Assembly (NCBI GenBank): GCA_900708905.1
Contig: CAADRB010000008.1
Span: 1,013,120 to 1,077,119 of the forward strand
Length of the DNA stretch: 64,000 bases
Direction: 5' to 3'
From: Hymenolepis diminuta
Lineage: Eukaryota; Platyhelminthes; Cestoda; Cyclophyllidea; Hymenolepididae
Shown here piece by piece: positions 39,046-52,200 of this stretch. The notes beneath the pieces are model-generated. The model saw nothing but the letters and a program-made list of their open reading frames with translations. It was not told the origin of the DNA and did not search any database. How positions within the stretch are numbered: position 1 is the first letter of the stretch; every line of letters begins with the position of its first letter. The translations under genes were made by a program, and so were the position numbers.

Positions 39046-39474
39046 CTAGTACCGATATTTGGTTGAATAATCCTTTGGTGAGACCACAAGACCACGTCCT
39101 TTACGTGCTCCGCGGTAAACGGTTTCCACAATATCAATAAACTCCTGTTTGTCCTCGATGGCCCAGTTGATTTTATTGTTGTTACCGGTTCCGAGATCAA
39201 TCATGATGTGCTTGTTACGGTAGAAAAACATTACAGTACAGGGATCATATAATTCATACATTTTGTTAAAGTCAGGAACTTGCGCGATATCGACCAGGTA
39301 CACAACAGCGAAATTTTTTATCTTCTCTGCAACTTGAAACAGAGTTTCATCCATAACCATGCATTGTGGATCCCAGTCATGTCCAAATCGGATAATAACT
39401 ACTCTATCTTCTTCAGATAAAATAGCTTGATCTACCTGCCAGCCGTTCGTCAAATGCGTTAGCATGTACGACAT
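39046..39474 (-). CDS. TXNL4A: Thioredoxin-like protein 4A (U5 snRNP 15 kDa protein, DIM1)
   Basis: A single uninterrupted frame of 142 codons, exactly the length of the human protein and nearly identical to it. The N-terminus reads MSYMLTHLTNGWQVDQAI and the C-terminus VVSPKDYSTKYRY, the fully conserved ends of the family. DIM1 adopts a thioredoxin fold without the redox Cys pair: here the site region reads DPQCMVMD. It is a component of the U5 and U4/U6.U5 snRNPs required for pre-mRNA splicing in the nucleus. The HIMIDLGTGNNNKINWA strand-loop is intact. The gene has no intron, while its neighbours are intron-rich. It may be an old retrocopy that became the functional gene, or simply have lost its introns. 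It is read toward SLCO, so the two genes converge. Confidence 0.97.
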   Translation of the reverse strand: MSYMLTHLTNGWQVDQAILSEEDRVVIIRFGHDWDPQCMVMDETLFQVAEKIKNFAVVYLVDIAQVPDFNKMYELYDPCTVMFFYRNKHIMIDLGTGNNNKINWAIEDKQEFIDIVETVYRGARKGRGLVVSPKDYSTKYRY

Positions 39475-40984
39475 CCCTAGACTCTTCCCGCCAAAACAAT
39501 GAGCTCACTCGGTTCATCTCGAATAAAATATTAAAACAAGTAAACAATTAAAACAAAATTTGAGGTTGGATTCTATATCGAACCATGGCAGTAAGAAAAA
39601 TAATTCAAGGCATTCCGTTTATAAATTTATTTTTATTGAAATTTTTTGTATTAAATTAGTTTATAGTATTTTTATGTTTCATCCTATAGGAAGTTATTCA
39701 TTTCGACTGACAATCCTTATAAAATTATCCCGTTCCCATAACAAAGCAATTAGCAGGTATTAAAATAGAGACACTTGGACATTAGTTTAAGCTTTCAGCT
39801 TATTTCATTATTGACTAAAAATTTTAATTAATTGAAATATATTAGTTAGTTTAATATTGTATATGCCATTTTGTACTTTGAGTCCTATGCCACTAAGAAA
39901 GTAAATATGATATATTAAAACTGGGATATATATTTTCTAAGTGACTTCGTTTGCTTAACTGAATGTTTATTCATTGATTATTTTGCAAATGTTCTTAGAA
40001 TTTGGTGATTAATTATTCGAGCAAAGTTCCTTTCATAAGAGTCAAAATTACGGATATAATGTAACTATTTTTACATTCACTGATTTTCAATCAAAAGAAG
40101 TTTTTAATTCTATCAATTCTCAATAATCATCAATGGAAAACTATGCATTAAACAATTAAGTGTCCTTTTGTTCTTATATGCAGCTCCCCGATTAGTAGAT
40201 TTAATTATACCTCATGGAAACTGCTTAAAAAATGATGCTTTCCACAATTTGATAAATCGATTCCTCTTGATTTGAGCGAACCCAAGTGTACTTTCCGGTT
40301 TCCACATCGTTGATATTGCCGAAATGCCGCTTTGTGATGATGGCAGCTGTCCGTTTCTGACTTAAACAATATTTTAAGACATATTCAAGATAGCCCACTG
40401 TTGGCCCATGTAATTGTTATTTCGATCTGCAAAGTAGCAGTCCGTCGAGACCGTCTTTTGGAATATAGACTCGCCTCCCATCGATTCGTAAAGTTACACA
40501 TCATCATCTTAAGCATTAGGTACTGAGGGAGAGACAGTGACACCGAAGCCAGTGCCGGCCTGGACCTCAAATAGTATTCCATTAATGCTTAGATTAACGT
40601 ATTTACTAGAATTATCATTGTCTGCATTAACGTATCATAGCTGTGCCTCGTCTGAGTTAATGCTCTCTTATTGTTCGGATTCTGACTAATTGAACGGCTC
40701 GTAGAAGATTCTTGGTAGAAACCGTCTTTGTGTCCATTTTCGTTGAAGTCCTGATAGTGACGTCTTTGGAAGGGCAGTTTTGATGATAGTGTTGCTGTCC
40801 GCAAAATGCGCATCTCAAGAGTGACTGTTTCTGATATTGTCGGTGTAATAATGTGAGGTATATCGGAGGCCACGTCGATCGAATAGATGGGACAAGTCAA
40901 GTCACTCATGCTGCCAGATCAGTTCGGAGGTGGCAAGCAAGTCACCCCAATTTAATAATAAGAAAATTAGGTTAATACACGAAA

Positions 40985-41170
40985 CATTTTTTTCGTTTGA
41001 CGTCAGCCATGTCTCATTGTCTCGGCGTGATGATCGACATCTGTTTAGGTATCTATGTTCAAACACGCAAACACAGCGGGACTGCCCGTGGGAACTATAG
41101 TGGAGATCTTATCTCCAGTCAATCATTTCTAATCACCGGGTTTTGGTAGATATCTAGAGCAGTCGGATGA
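40985..41170 (-). repeat. Repeat R, solitary inverted copy
   Basis: The reverse complement matches 18205-18400 along almost its whole length: TAGATATCTA, ATTAGAAATGATTGACT, CTCCACTATAGT, GTGTTTGCGTGTTTG, ACATAGATACCT, CGCCGAGAC and CTGACGTC. No gypsy coding sequence is nearby, so it looks like a solo LTR or an independently mobile short element. It sits 200 bases from a copy of repeat family S. Confidence 0.65.
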
Positions 41171-41379
41171 TTAGATATATTTGATCAAATGTAGAGGAAC
41201 CGTCACTGCTATTATTGGCTAACCAGGGTATCAATCATTTGTCAGCCATTCATGTCCATATAAGTGAATTCATTTTGTTAATAGAAACCCTTGTTGGAGT
41301 TAGGATGACAACAAACGGTTTACAGCCAACAAATAACGACAGCAATAACATTCACCAATTCGTAGCTGTTTGAGTAAGA

Positions 41380-41830
41380 GCTACCAACAATTGTGAAGCA
41401 GAACACCAAGAGTTGATTAGACCAAAAATGTAATCAAGGAAACCACGGCGAGTGTCGATTCAAGTGACAGGGAGAGAGGTAGAGAGGGGAGTGTGCTGAA
41501 GAAGAGGGGAGATGAGTAGGAAGCGTAGGAGCTCGTAACTGATCGGCGTGCATTTTTGTGTTGAAAACAAAGACAGCTTTATATGAGTCACTTCGGTAAA
41601 GCCGTGCGAGAGCATGAGAGCAGATGTGCTTTTTAGGTGAAGCGAGGCTGTTATAAAAGGGGGAGAGAAATCAATGAGCGCGTTTAGACATGACAGATAG
41701 GGGTTATGCGTCATAGGGACGTAAATGAGATCACTCCAACTTTGCGGGCAAAAAACCGAGGTATTATCGTGGAGAGTGCGAATAAAAGGTAATTCTGGAA
41801 AGGCATAGAGAGTCATCCTTCATCCTCGTT
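41380..41830 (-). repeat. Dispersed repeat family S, long inverted copy
   Basis: The reverse complement aligns with 57255-57630 over roughly 370 bases at about 65-70% identity by eye. Conserved blocks are GGATGA-TCTCTATG, AACCCCTATCTGTCATGT-TAAACGCG, CTACGCTTCCTACTCATCTC and TTGGTGTTCTGCT. The 118-codon frame inside it (41460-41816) is broken in the other copy and is not a gene. The class is unknown. Confidence 0.65.
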
Positions 41831-42334
41831 TGAGCTATAAGTCTTCTCTTTTCCTCTTTTTTAAGTCTGATTACCGGTAGCTATTAATAGGGCCACTGAG
41901 ATGGTAAGAAAAATACGGTAATAAAGCATTTAATACATAGAGTTTTCAGCTGATATTTAAAGGTTCATATCAATGTTCGTAAAGTTAAATATTAAATCTA
42001 TCCCTTTTTATTTCTAAAAACGCTATAAAATACTGCAACCGTTCTCAACCGATACCACAGAATGGTCGTAGAATATTGATTTTTCTATTAGGCATACAAA
42101 TGGTATCATTTAATCTCAAAATAAGATTTTTCGCTTATAATGCTTTAAACATGTTCTGTATTGTTATTGCTCATCATTCCGAACTTTAAAAAATTTGTTT
42201 TGGAAAATAGGCCCCCACACATCTTCACTTAATACTATGGACGTATTTCTCCTCATAGCCTACCTATATCAGGTGTTTTAAGGATTACACCTTTGGTGTT
42301 CACAACGCAACTAAAGCTGATCAAGGGAATCTCA

Positions 42335-42620
42335 CGTGTGCTTAAACGTTCTGGAAAGTGCGGCGTGCTACCGATCGCGTATCTAGGACGCGCGGAGTGC
42401 ATGCAGAGGTCTTCCCAATCAATCAGCGCTCAATATCCCTGCAGCGTAGCGTTAATTATAGTTAATGGCTGTGCATGTCGAGAGTTAGTTGTAGATTGCA
42501 ACAAACTTTCTCCACTCGAGACCCTTCCTTATTCCTACTACTTTGGGCAAAGCCTGCCTAATTTAGGTGAGGGCGAGGGGCACTTACACAAGAGGACACT
42601 GCTAGAAGCATGTTGCACAT
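42335..42620 (+). other. Locally GC-richer non-coding stretch
   Basis: This stretch is visibly richer in G and C than the surrounding AT-rich spacer, with words such as GTGCGGCGTGC, GATCGCG and GGACGCGCGGAG. It carries a 123-codon frame (42293-42664) with no recognisable similarity. It could be a recent insertion, a structured RNA or a fragment of a mobile element. It lies about 550 bases past the 3' end of DNAJC13, outside the transcribed region as far as can be seen. Confidence 0.3.
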
Positions 42621-43017
42621 ATTGGCGACCAGTTGAACTTTTTAAGGGGATTATTAAGGTATAGCAAAAGGCTTATTTGTATAGTATCCGTCAAACATTT
42701 CATCGTTTTCTTTAAAATAAACTGTTTGAATCAATTATGGTGCATTTTAGATGATTTACTGATACACAAGTTGGGCCAAAAATTTGATGGGTGAAATATC
42801 GTTAAAAATTATTCCTGATCTAGTGAATGGGTGATCTGACTACCTGTTACCAGGTAGGGTCTTTCGGAAATGCAACCACAAATGCGTAGTTGCATTTGTT
42901 GCTATGAAAGCTGCTACCTCATAACTAATAATATCGAGTCTATAGCAGTGAAAAGAAATACCACGAACTCGTTCCAAATGTGAGCGCGTTAAGGAATTCT
43001 TTGTATTCTATTTGATT

Positions 43018-43023
43018 TTTATT
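43018..43023 (-). terminator. DNAJC13 polyadenylation signal candidate
   Basis: TTTATT on the plus strand is AATAAA on the gene strand, about 190 bases after the DNAJC13 stop codon at 43213-43215. It is the first exact AATAAA seen downstream. The cleavage site is not determinable by eye. Confidence 0.45.
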
Positions 43024-43212
43024 TCAATTTATATAAGTCGCCAATAAAAGTACAATCACCCACAAACGGATGTAGACACAAAAACATCCACAAAATGAAA
43101 AAAGAGGAAAGGGGGAAGAAAAAGAATGAAAGGACAGTCCAAATCAGAAAATATTTGCAAATGTGATGATTGGGGAATATTCTCTTCCATCAACAATTAC
43201 TAAAGTAATTAT

Positions 43213-46200
43213 TCAAGATCGTGGCTGGGGAGGTGCAATTGGTACTCCGCCTGGGCCCAGGCCACTGTTACCTCCAGAGGAACTGAAGTTTCCAGCCATT
43301 GAGTTTCCATTCGAGGAGTTCAGATGTGAGGACCCAGAGGACATTGGTCCCACTTGTCCACCTGTAAGAAAACCAGTGTGCATACTTGAAGCACCCGCGC
43401 CAGCGGTTAAATAAGCGGCTGCTAAGGCGGCTGATTGTGGCGCATTGGTCAGGAAAAGTGCGTGACTTTGATCCCGGAATTCCGCCCACCTATCACCCTC
43501 TGCGTCTAGTTTTGCTGTCACTTGAGCACCATAGAGAGGATTCTTCTGCATGGCTTTGATAGCCTTAACGATGTAGGCACGACATTGACCAGGCTCTCGT
43601 ACCGATACTGGCAATCCACGTTGAAGGGTTTGCAGCAAAAAGTCGATCAAATTACATTTAAGAGCCTACAAAAATGAAATTGAAAGTCATCAACTACTGA
43701 TATCAATACGAAAAGCAGTTTAAAGTGATTTGCTGACCTGAGCAACTAATGGATCACAGGCCGCTGTGTTGAAGATATTGAAAAGTGTCTCCCCCATTGT
43801 GCCAATTTCTTCACCCACACAGTAATCGATTACACGTCGATAGCTAACTATCGTTTCCCGCTCGATCATTGCCCCCACACATAGCTATTGATAAGAATTA
43901 TAAGTAGTATTATATTCAGGTGACCTACCTTGCTAGCTGACATAGCGTGAATTAGGAGAGCGCATGTTTTCGCTTCTTCAGGCTCCTGAACACCAGAACA
44001 AGCATCAAGAATCCTGTGAGCAAATCCCTTTTTTGGGAGGGCATCAAGCAGCCCAGGACGATCATTCAAGAGTTGAAGTGCAGCTCTACTCATAAGACGA
44101 AGCATTCCAGGGGGATCGGTTCCTTTAGAGGATGATTTTCGACTCAAACTTTCGAGGAGTTGAGTCATAAGGGCTTCTAGAAAGACTTCCGGTTGCCTTA
44201 GCATCCATCGACCTGCTGCTTGACTGACGTAGAGTTGAAGGTACACGCCACCAACACAGACAACGTTGTCCGCTGAAATAAGACCCTCATCACCGTTGTC
44301 TGTGAGATTGTGCATCCGAAGAGTTTCTGCAATTGCTGATGCGTAGGAGACGGCGTAAGCATCCGGGAGAGACCATTTTATCGATCGATTCTTCTCCTGT
44401 TGACGATTGAATCTAGGAAAAATGCATGTAAAACGGCTGGACGTTACAAGAGTATAGCATTAAAGATCAATCTCAAAATGATCTGCGAAATAACAGAAAA
44501 CATACAAACGAAAGGATCTCACAAAATAAGAGATCATAATTTAACAAAAATCTCACATCTCTAATCGTTCATTAACTTAATAAAGTGGAACAGTAAAGAT
44601 GTCGCTTATCAGTGATCTGTTTATTAACTGGCAAGTTAAATCAAATATAATCATCTTCAAAGTGATATAATGGGGGGTTTCTAAAATGGCATAGGGCATC
44701 TGTGTAGAAGGGGGAATTGAGAATACTGTATGCAGGCGCCATAGTAGTCAAGATGTGTCTGAAATGCTAGAGGTGACGGACTGAATGCTTCTATTCAACG
44801 AACATGAAGTTACGTTTTTGTAATGGATAATCTAAAGTAGGCTCTAAATTGAAATTTTAGTCAACTGAATTCTCCTACGGCATAAGAAACATACGCATCC
44901 ACAAATTCAAATACTTCGATGAAAAATATAACGAATGAAAACCGTACATTATTAAGGAAATACATAGCCATAGAAAATCCCTTGTACCATACCGACATCG
45001 CGCAAGAACGTGTAAGTGTAAACCTCATTCGACCATTGATTGAGAAATATCTTGACTATTCTAGGCCCACTGGATTTCTTGTGAGGCCAAGACCCTGAAT
45101 CTGTCTGTCGAAAATACGAAAGAGATCGATCATCGTATTAATAGAAAGCATAAAACTTACCGATTACACATATCCAGGACAGCTTCGCTCAGGTGATCTC
45201 TGCATTCTTGATTCCAGATAAGTTCGGGATTGAGATGATCCGCTGTAAAAGTCACAAGTAGACACAAAACTATACTTCAAATTCTCAAAGATTCAATCAG
45301 AAGAAAAGAGAGAAACTCACAGTCATAAAGCGAAATAAACTGTTCAGGTGTATCCTTAATAGTCTCAGGAAAAATGGCAGGCAGGAACTGGCCCAAAAGG
45401 GCTTGAATCCTCCGACCCAGTTGTGCATTGGCGAGACATCTACTCAGGAGATCAACTGCGCCACGACGTACTTCTGGGACCTCTGAAGCGGTGATCACCT
45501 CTAGGAGATAAATTAGACCTCCAGCGTAGACGAGCTCCTTTAGAAGTGCATTGAATGCAATGACGTGGGCAAAGAATTCGAGTAGAGGCAAATGCGCTAA
45601 AAAGAAGAGAAAATACTTCGACGATCAGAACGGTAAACTTTTATAAACCAATTAGAGGATGGATATATTGAGAAAAAATATGACAGAAATAAATATCCTC
45701 TTAAGATCCGGCAAGTAGACTGTTGCTATTCTTAAATAATAGAAGACCAAAAGTGGGAAGAAAAAGAGAAGAAAGAGGAGAGCTAGAGATTAGAACTAAA
45801 ATTCTGTCCTGTTTTAAGTCTACGTAAATATTTTAAATACGCGTAATAAATCCCTTTTAATTTCAAAATTGAGTAAAAATTGTTTTGCCTAAACAGTTGT
45901 TCAGAGAGTGACGAGAATGGATCTTTGCCGGCAGGAAATAATAAGGACATTCAGAGACTTTAATCCCTCCATTGGATGACAATGTACATGGCTTGACAGA
46001 GGAAGCTCATTACCATTCTATTATAGACTAATGAAACAGTATATCAATTCTACACACTAAAGATAAACGAGGACAAATAAAATTTCTTGAAACAGTGAAA
46101 AGAATCCGTCGTATGAGTTACATATAATCTGAATTAGTTCTCAGAGTCTGAATGGGTTTTTAGAACCAAGTTGGTCACTGAGATTTGCGAAAATGAGCCA

Positions 46201-49200
46201 TTAGGGTCAATTCTCACAGAGACCTAACAATTTCCTTTATAGATAATTCATCATTAATGATCGAAACCTGATAATATTAATATCATCTTATTAACTTTGA
46301 ACAAACATACTACTTTTAAAGATTTTCAGTAACGTAATAAGAAACTAATACGCCTAAACTAAGATCTAAAAGACCTTACCAAATCAAATATTTCCCTACA
46401 TAAAAATCTAAAATAAATATGCAACGCATAAAAAGACATTTTGAAGAAATAAACAAAGACTCCTAATAATAAAATACACTCATATAAAACGAAAGAATCA
46501 GTTAGAAAAAAATAAAATTGACAGAGTAGACGGAAATACTATACTACGTACACTACGACTTACAAAGTGGCAGAGCCCTGAAGAGCATAACAGCACCAAC
46601 AAGGAGACCGCAAGCATGAATATCATTCAGACATTCTGGATTCTTCGAAACTGCGTGTAGTACTTCAATAGTTCGCAATTTCATGTCAGTATACCCCTCC
46701 AGTTCGAGAACGCCAAAGAGAATGTCAAAGTGTCCGATGCATTGGAGTTCAACACCTTCAAGGAATGCAAAATATCACAGTTGACTCAAACAATTTCAGG
46801 AGGGAAAAAAAGTATTTACCGGCATAACTGCGGACAACATTACGCAAAGCCTCTAGAGCAGATTCAAGGTGATTTACTCGTTTTGTTGTTGTTGGATGTC
46901 CATCGGGAACTCGTGGGAGCTGGGCTAATTCCTGTTTGAGATAGCGAAGCAGATCAATGACAAAACTCTTGGGATTCTGAAAAATAGTAAAAAGTAAAAT
47001 AAGTTTGCACGCAGATAAATTAATAAATAAATGTGGGCAAGATAATCGGCAAAAATTCCCTCATTCTAGAAGAGTCAGCGTAATCTAAAAGCATACACCT
47101 GAAACTCATACAACAATGTGCTGTAGATATTATTGACGACTATTTTAATAAATCATCTCTTCTTGTCTAGCGGTTAACTGAAGATTCAACCTAATCTAAA
47201 ATGATTCTTGACTGTAATTGAGCAAACAAACGAAGACACGTCATAATCTCGAAGTTCGCATCTCATTTACGCAAGATGCGTAAGTTATTGAGTTATCCAT
47301 ACGGAAAAAAAACTTTAAGGTTCGGCGGCGCACACATAATTACTCATACCTATGCGAGTCCTAATTGTCAGTTGCCGATTTTTTATTTGTTTCCCCGATG
47401 AACTCGAAATCTGTCAACTCCCTTTATTACGTTCCGGATTCCATTCGCTCAGTACTGATGCTCTTCCTCCTCTATTTGGTCATTTAATCCTTTCCTTTAC
47501 CCTTCTCATTTCTTTGCAGTTGTCAATATACTCATCGTTTAACTCAACTATTTGTCTTCTATTTCAGGGAAAGCTATGATATCCTGTTAGTCTTTAAGAA
47601 GATCACTAGTTCTTCGAAGGGATATCTAGCCTAATTTGATCGAACTTCTAGAATAGTATTTACTAATGGAATTAGTGCTACTTTAGTACCTTCCCTTTAT
47701 TCAATAAAACTACACTCAAATATGGAGAATCCTTATAAACACGTTAGGAGAACGTATGGAGAACGTTGCTTTTTTCAATCGTAAACGTCTGTTCAAACTT
47801 CAAACAATGAAATTAAGTACTTACATCAATGGGGAAGGTTGGTTGTTTATTGAAGATACGAACAAAGATTTCACCGACTAGTAGTTCACCTTGGAAAGTC
47901 TTATGCTCAAAGGACTTCACTGCGTCCAAATCGACCTCACCCTAAAAGAAAGCAACAATAAACTTAACCTTGAAAAAATTCTTCAAAGTTAAAATACTTT
48001 AATTAGTATCTTCGAAAATCGAAAGAGAAAGAAGTACTAAGATGACATTCTCAAACTATTACACAAACAGATTTCAATTGTCATTCACGGACAGGTTCTG
48101 AGTGAATAAATGACCACAAAATTCAGATGGATTAAGGGCTGTAGTGGTCCACAATGGCTTAAAATGTCTTTCCTCTTTTCGACTGATCTTGGAGAATGTA
48201 CTTTTCCCATCTCATGACTCGCCCACACAGATGCATTAAAATCTTAGATGAAGTTTAATTTACCGTCACATTCATGATGGACATAGCTCACGCACTAATG
48301 CCCTTATCCTGACTGCGTCGCTTCATCCGCACCAGAACGGACTTATTTCTCTTGAGTCAGAAGTAAGTTTTCTACCTGTTCTCCTCTTATAAGTCCTTTT
48401 GATGCTCAGGTTATGTGCCACTTATAACTCGATTCCTGTATATTTTTCCCCTTAATTAGACTATTCTAGGTGTAGATGCCTACTGTGATTTAAAAAGAGA
48501 AAAATTTTTCTTTGGAAGAATTTAAGGCATGACAATTAATTTCCGGATAGCGGAATAAAATACATCTTCAAATAAAAGTCCAAACTGTGATGTGCAGATA
48601 GTCAGATTCTAGAGGAGTTAAATTTTGATCAGGTCAATACTATAACTTTGTTGTCTGTTTCCAATACACTAAGATATAGTCAAGAATAGAAGTGTTCTCT
48701 GGGTCTTTGCATGCAGTCCCATATCAAAGCATTCAAAATACCGACCAAATAAAAGTGTTGATAGTAGAGTAAACAACGCCATGGACTAAAAATAAAAGTT
48801 TCACCTTTCAAAGACAACCATTATATAGGCAAACATGAGAATCAAGAAAGCAGCCAACAAAAGTACATACCGTCTTTACCAAATGAGACACTTGCTCTTC
48901 TAGGAATCCAGTTAATTGAGCTCGACACTGATTATCCCAAATGAAACAAGGAGTGGCACTATTTGTAGTCAACAGCTTCGTCAGTTGCCTCAGAGTTTGT
49001 CCACTCTCTGACATGGGTGATAAAAATGGTGAGGAGAGAATAAGATCAATATTTGCCACAGGTGTCGGTGGGCTGGTTGCACGAGCCAGGTCCAGCAGTT
49101 TTCGAGTTATATGTGGCGTCAGAAGACGATTTAAAATGAATTCAGCCGAAGTTGTTTCCTCGTCTTGCGATTGGTTTGAAGCAAAGCCATTCAAAAGACA

Positions 49201-52200
49201 AGCTAGTGCCCAAAGACACAGGAGCGATAGGTGGTTAAGAGTAATCTGTTAACGCAAAGTAGACAATGATCTTATAATACCAAAGCTGTTTAAATGTTTA
49301 TCTTTAGAATGAGTTATTTGCCTGTTTATTAGTATCACTCGAGGTTTCAACACCGCTCTCCTCAAGAGTAAAATCGTAAGCAAGGACATGATAAAGAAGC
49401 ATATAGATACCGCCATTCTGATGAACACTATTACAGAGCCAAAAGTCTTGGCAAAGTGCACTCGTGCAAGCCGCGGCTTGACAGCACAATCGAGACAGGT
49501 TCTACAAAATAATGCGATTTGTGTAAATATTACCCAAATCATGTAAACGACTAAGATAAGGAAAATGATATTACCTTGTAGTAGAGAAGACGAATAATTT
49601 CACGAACAATCTGTGGAATTTCGTGGATACACTCTCTGGAAGCGGGAAATTTAGTGGAAACTGTGAAGAACCCAGTGACGTGGCAACAAACGTTAACAGC
49701 GAGCTGATTATTGAGGGTGTCGTCGAGGGATAAAAGAGCAGCACATCTAGCAAAGGCATCCTAAAAAATTTTCCCACGAATAATTAAGGAGAAAATAGTA
49801 AAGGTAAGATAAATCTAAGCTTTGGCATGACGTCGAAGATTTTAATTTATTTTCCCGTAGATCATTCATTCCTACGTTCAAGTATGCGTCTCATTTACTC
49901 AGATTCCCTATCATGAAGATTGAAAGACAGTGAGACAAAGATCTATTCTTAGAGAGAACGTGCTTCTATTAATCTAAATGTGTCTTCCGTAAGACGGATG
50001 ATGTTAGGCCCACAGAGCAGAGTGAAAATACTGAAGTGCTAAATAGAACCTTGAGAGACCTCGTCGTACAAGTAAAAAAGCAAAAACCAAATCTGTGTAC
50101 CAAGCTTCATTGGAGAGATTACGTAACGGCCAAATTGCTATCGAAATCCATCTGCCAAAATTTTGCACAACTCCACACGGATGTTTAACAACAGTTCGAT
50201 GAAAAAAAAGCGAAATCTGGATAATGAACTCCACAAAAAAATCTATTCCTCAAATTATTGAAAATCAACCATAACTGAAAGATGCGTGCAAAAGGAAACA
50301 ACTATGAAAGTGAAATCAGGATGAGAAGACACTGACGGATTGAGCACTACAAATCCAAAGATAATCTAACAACTGCTATTCTCCATCGTCCAGTAGATGA
50401 ATACAACAATAACTATGAGAAAAAGTATATCAGCGAAATTACATGAAATCATATCCTCCAATATTTCCGCACTAGCAAAATAAAACGAATCAAATCTGAT
50501 CAAAATTATAAATAACCAATATGATGAGCTAACGAGTCTGGAATTAAGATAGAGCAACATTTTCCCTTTCTCTAATCCTCACTTCCCTCCTTAAAATCTA
50601 ACAACCTCTCTTTCTAAGTGTTCAGTTAGTTTCGCACTGATCTCACTAATCTTGTATCATTAACTAACTAGGTAGCTAATTATTCTTCACTATCATCCAC
50701 TAATTGCGATACAGAACTCCTGCATTCTTCCTACTGGGTTAGATGTGATCAAGAGATAACTGGAGACGATTAAGTTCATATCACTAATGACTTAGCGTTA
50801 TATTACTATACTAAAAACTAAAACATCTATTCAAAGTACAACTTTTTAGTTAAAGTATGACTATCCAATTTAACGTAATAGGCAGAGGAGTAGCATAACG
50901 GGGCTACCCTGAATTCTGCCACTATCGTAACTAGCCCGGCGTAATCATTGCGGTTGCTCATTCAACTCACTAGTAGTGCACTGATAAGTATCGAACCTGT
51001 GACTTCTGCCTTCAAAGGTGAGAACGTTGACCACTCAGTATCAGAAATCAACCAACCTGAAGCGTCTGGAGACCACCTTCACGTCTTAGTTCCTCAGCAT
51101 TGAGAGCGCTTGTAGCCACAGTCTCGTAGGCCAATTCAGTGGACGAAGAAAGGAGTTCTGTGGCACTACTACTGCTTCCATGGAAACCCCTTTGGAAGAG
51201 AGATTCGTCCTCGACTTCCATGCGGATTGTGCGAATGAGGGCTGGATAGCCGGCATATTTGTGAGGAGTTAGCTCTACAAAGCGCAATTATCAAACATTG
51301 TTTTAGTAATATAAAGAGTAACCCCTCCAACATATGAAATCTACTAAATTTATTAATAAATATCGTGAAGAGTTACTCATTATATTTGCAGCAGTTTCCC
51401 GATTTAAAAAGGATTTTTGTGTCCGGTCCTAAAGTTAGGACGCAAAATATGCTTTAGAAAATCCCTTTCCCCCCTCTTCCCCCCGCCCACTTATGACCTG
51501 TTCGTAAAATTAGGTGAAGAAGATTCCTAAAATAATAAGATTTATTCAATAATTCAACCGTCTTCTGATTCTGAGTAGGTGAGAATTTAATGGCATGGGA
51601 TGAGGATTTTAGACATTCCAGAACTCACGGTTAGTTTATCACTGAAGGCATTCTCGTTCGCTTAGAAAGCTCTTAATTGTGTGCCGCAAAAACCACATAC
51701 TACTTGTGAAAACTGATTTATAAACGGTTATATAGCATAAGCATCCCTCAAAAGCACTATACAAATAAAAAACCGATTCGCACAACGGATAGTCTCCTTC
51801 CCATTGAGTCTGAATATTATCAGAATAACACATTAGGCTCTCAAGGTAGTTTCGGGTGCTTTCGAATAATAATGCTTACCCGTAAATTCCTTATTTCGTT
51901 AAACAACTTAAGTTGAAGATGTTTATAGAACTACAGAAATGAACACGATTTCTAAACACCTAAGCATAATTTAAAGGAATGAAAGGAAAAATACGAATGC
52001 AGTGAAAATTAGTGCAGATCAGATTAGACTCTTCAGATAACTATGAAGCAATCAAAATAAGGTTACTAGGAGTGAGAAAATATTCAGGTACTTGATTAGC
52101 ATTGAGAACATGATTATCACAAAGAATATACGATAATCGTCAAAGAGTACCAAAATAGAGGTTGGCATCAGCTAGAACTTATGCACTTCTGTTGGAAGAA

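Noticed and set aside
41460..41816. 118-codon minus-strand frame
   Set aside because: It lies wholly inside repeat family S, and the homologous copy at 57255-57630 does not keep the frame.
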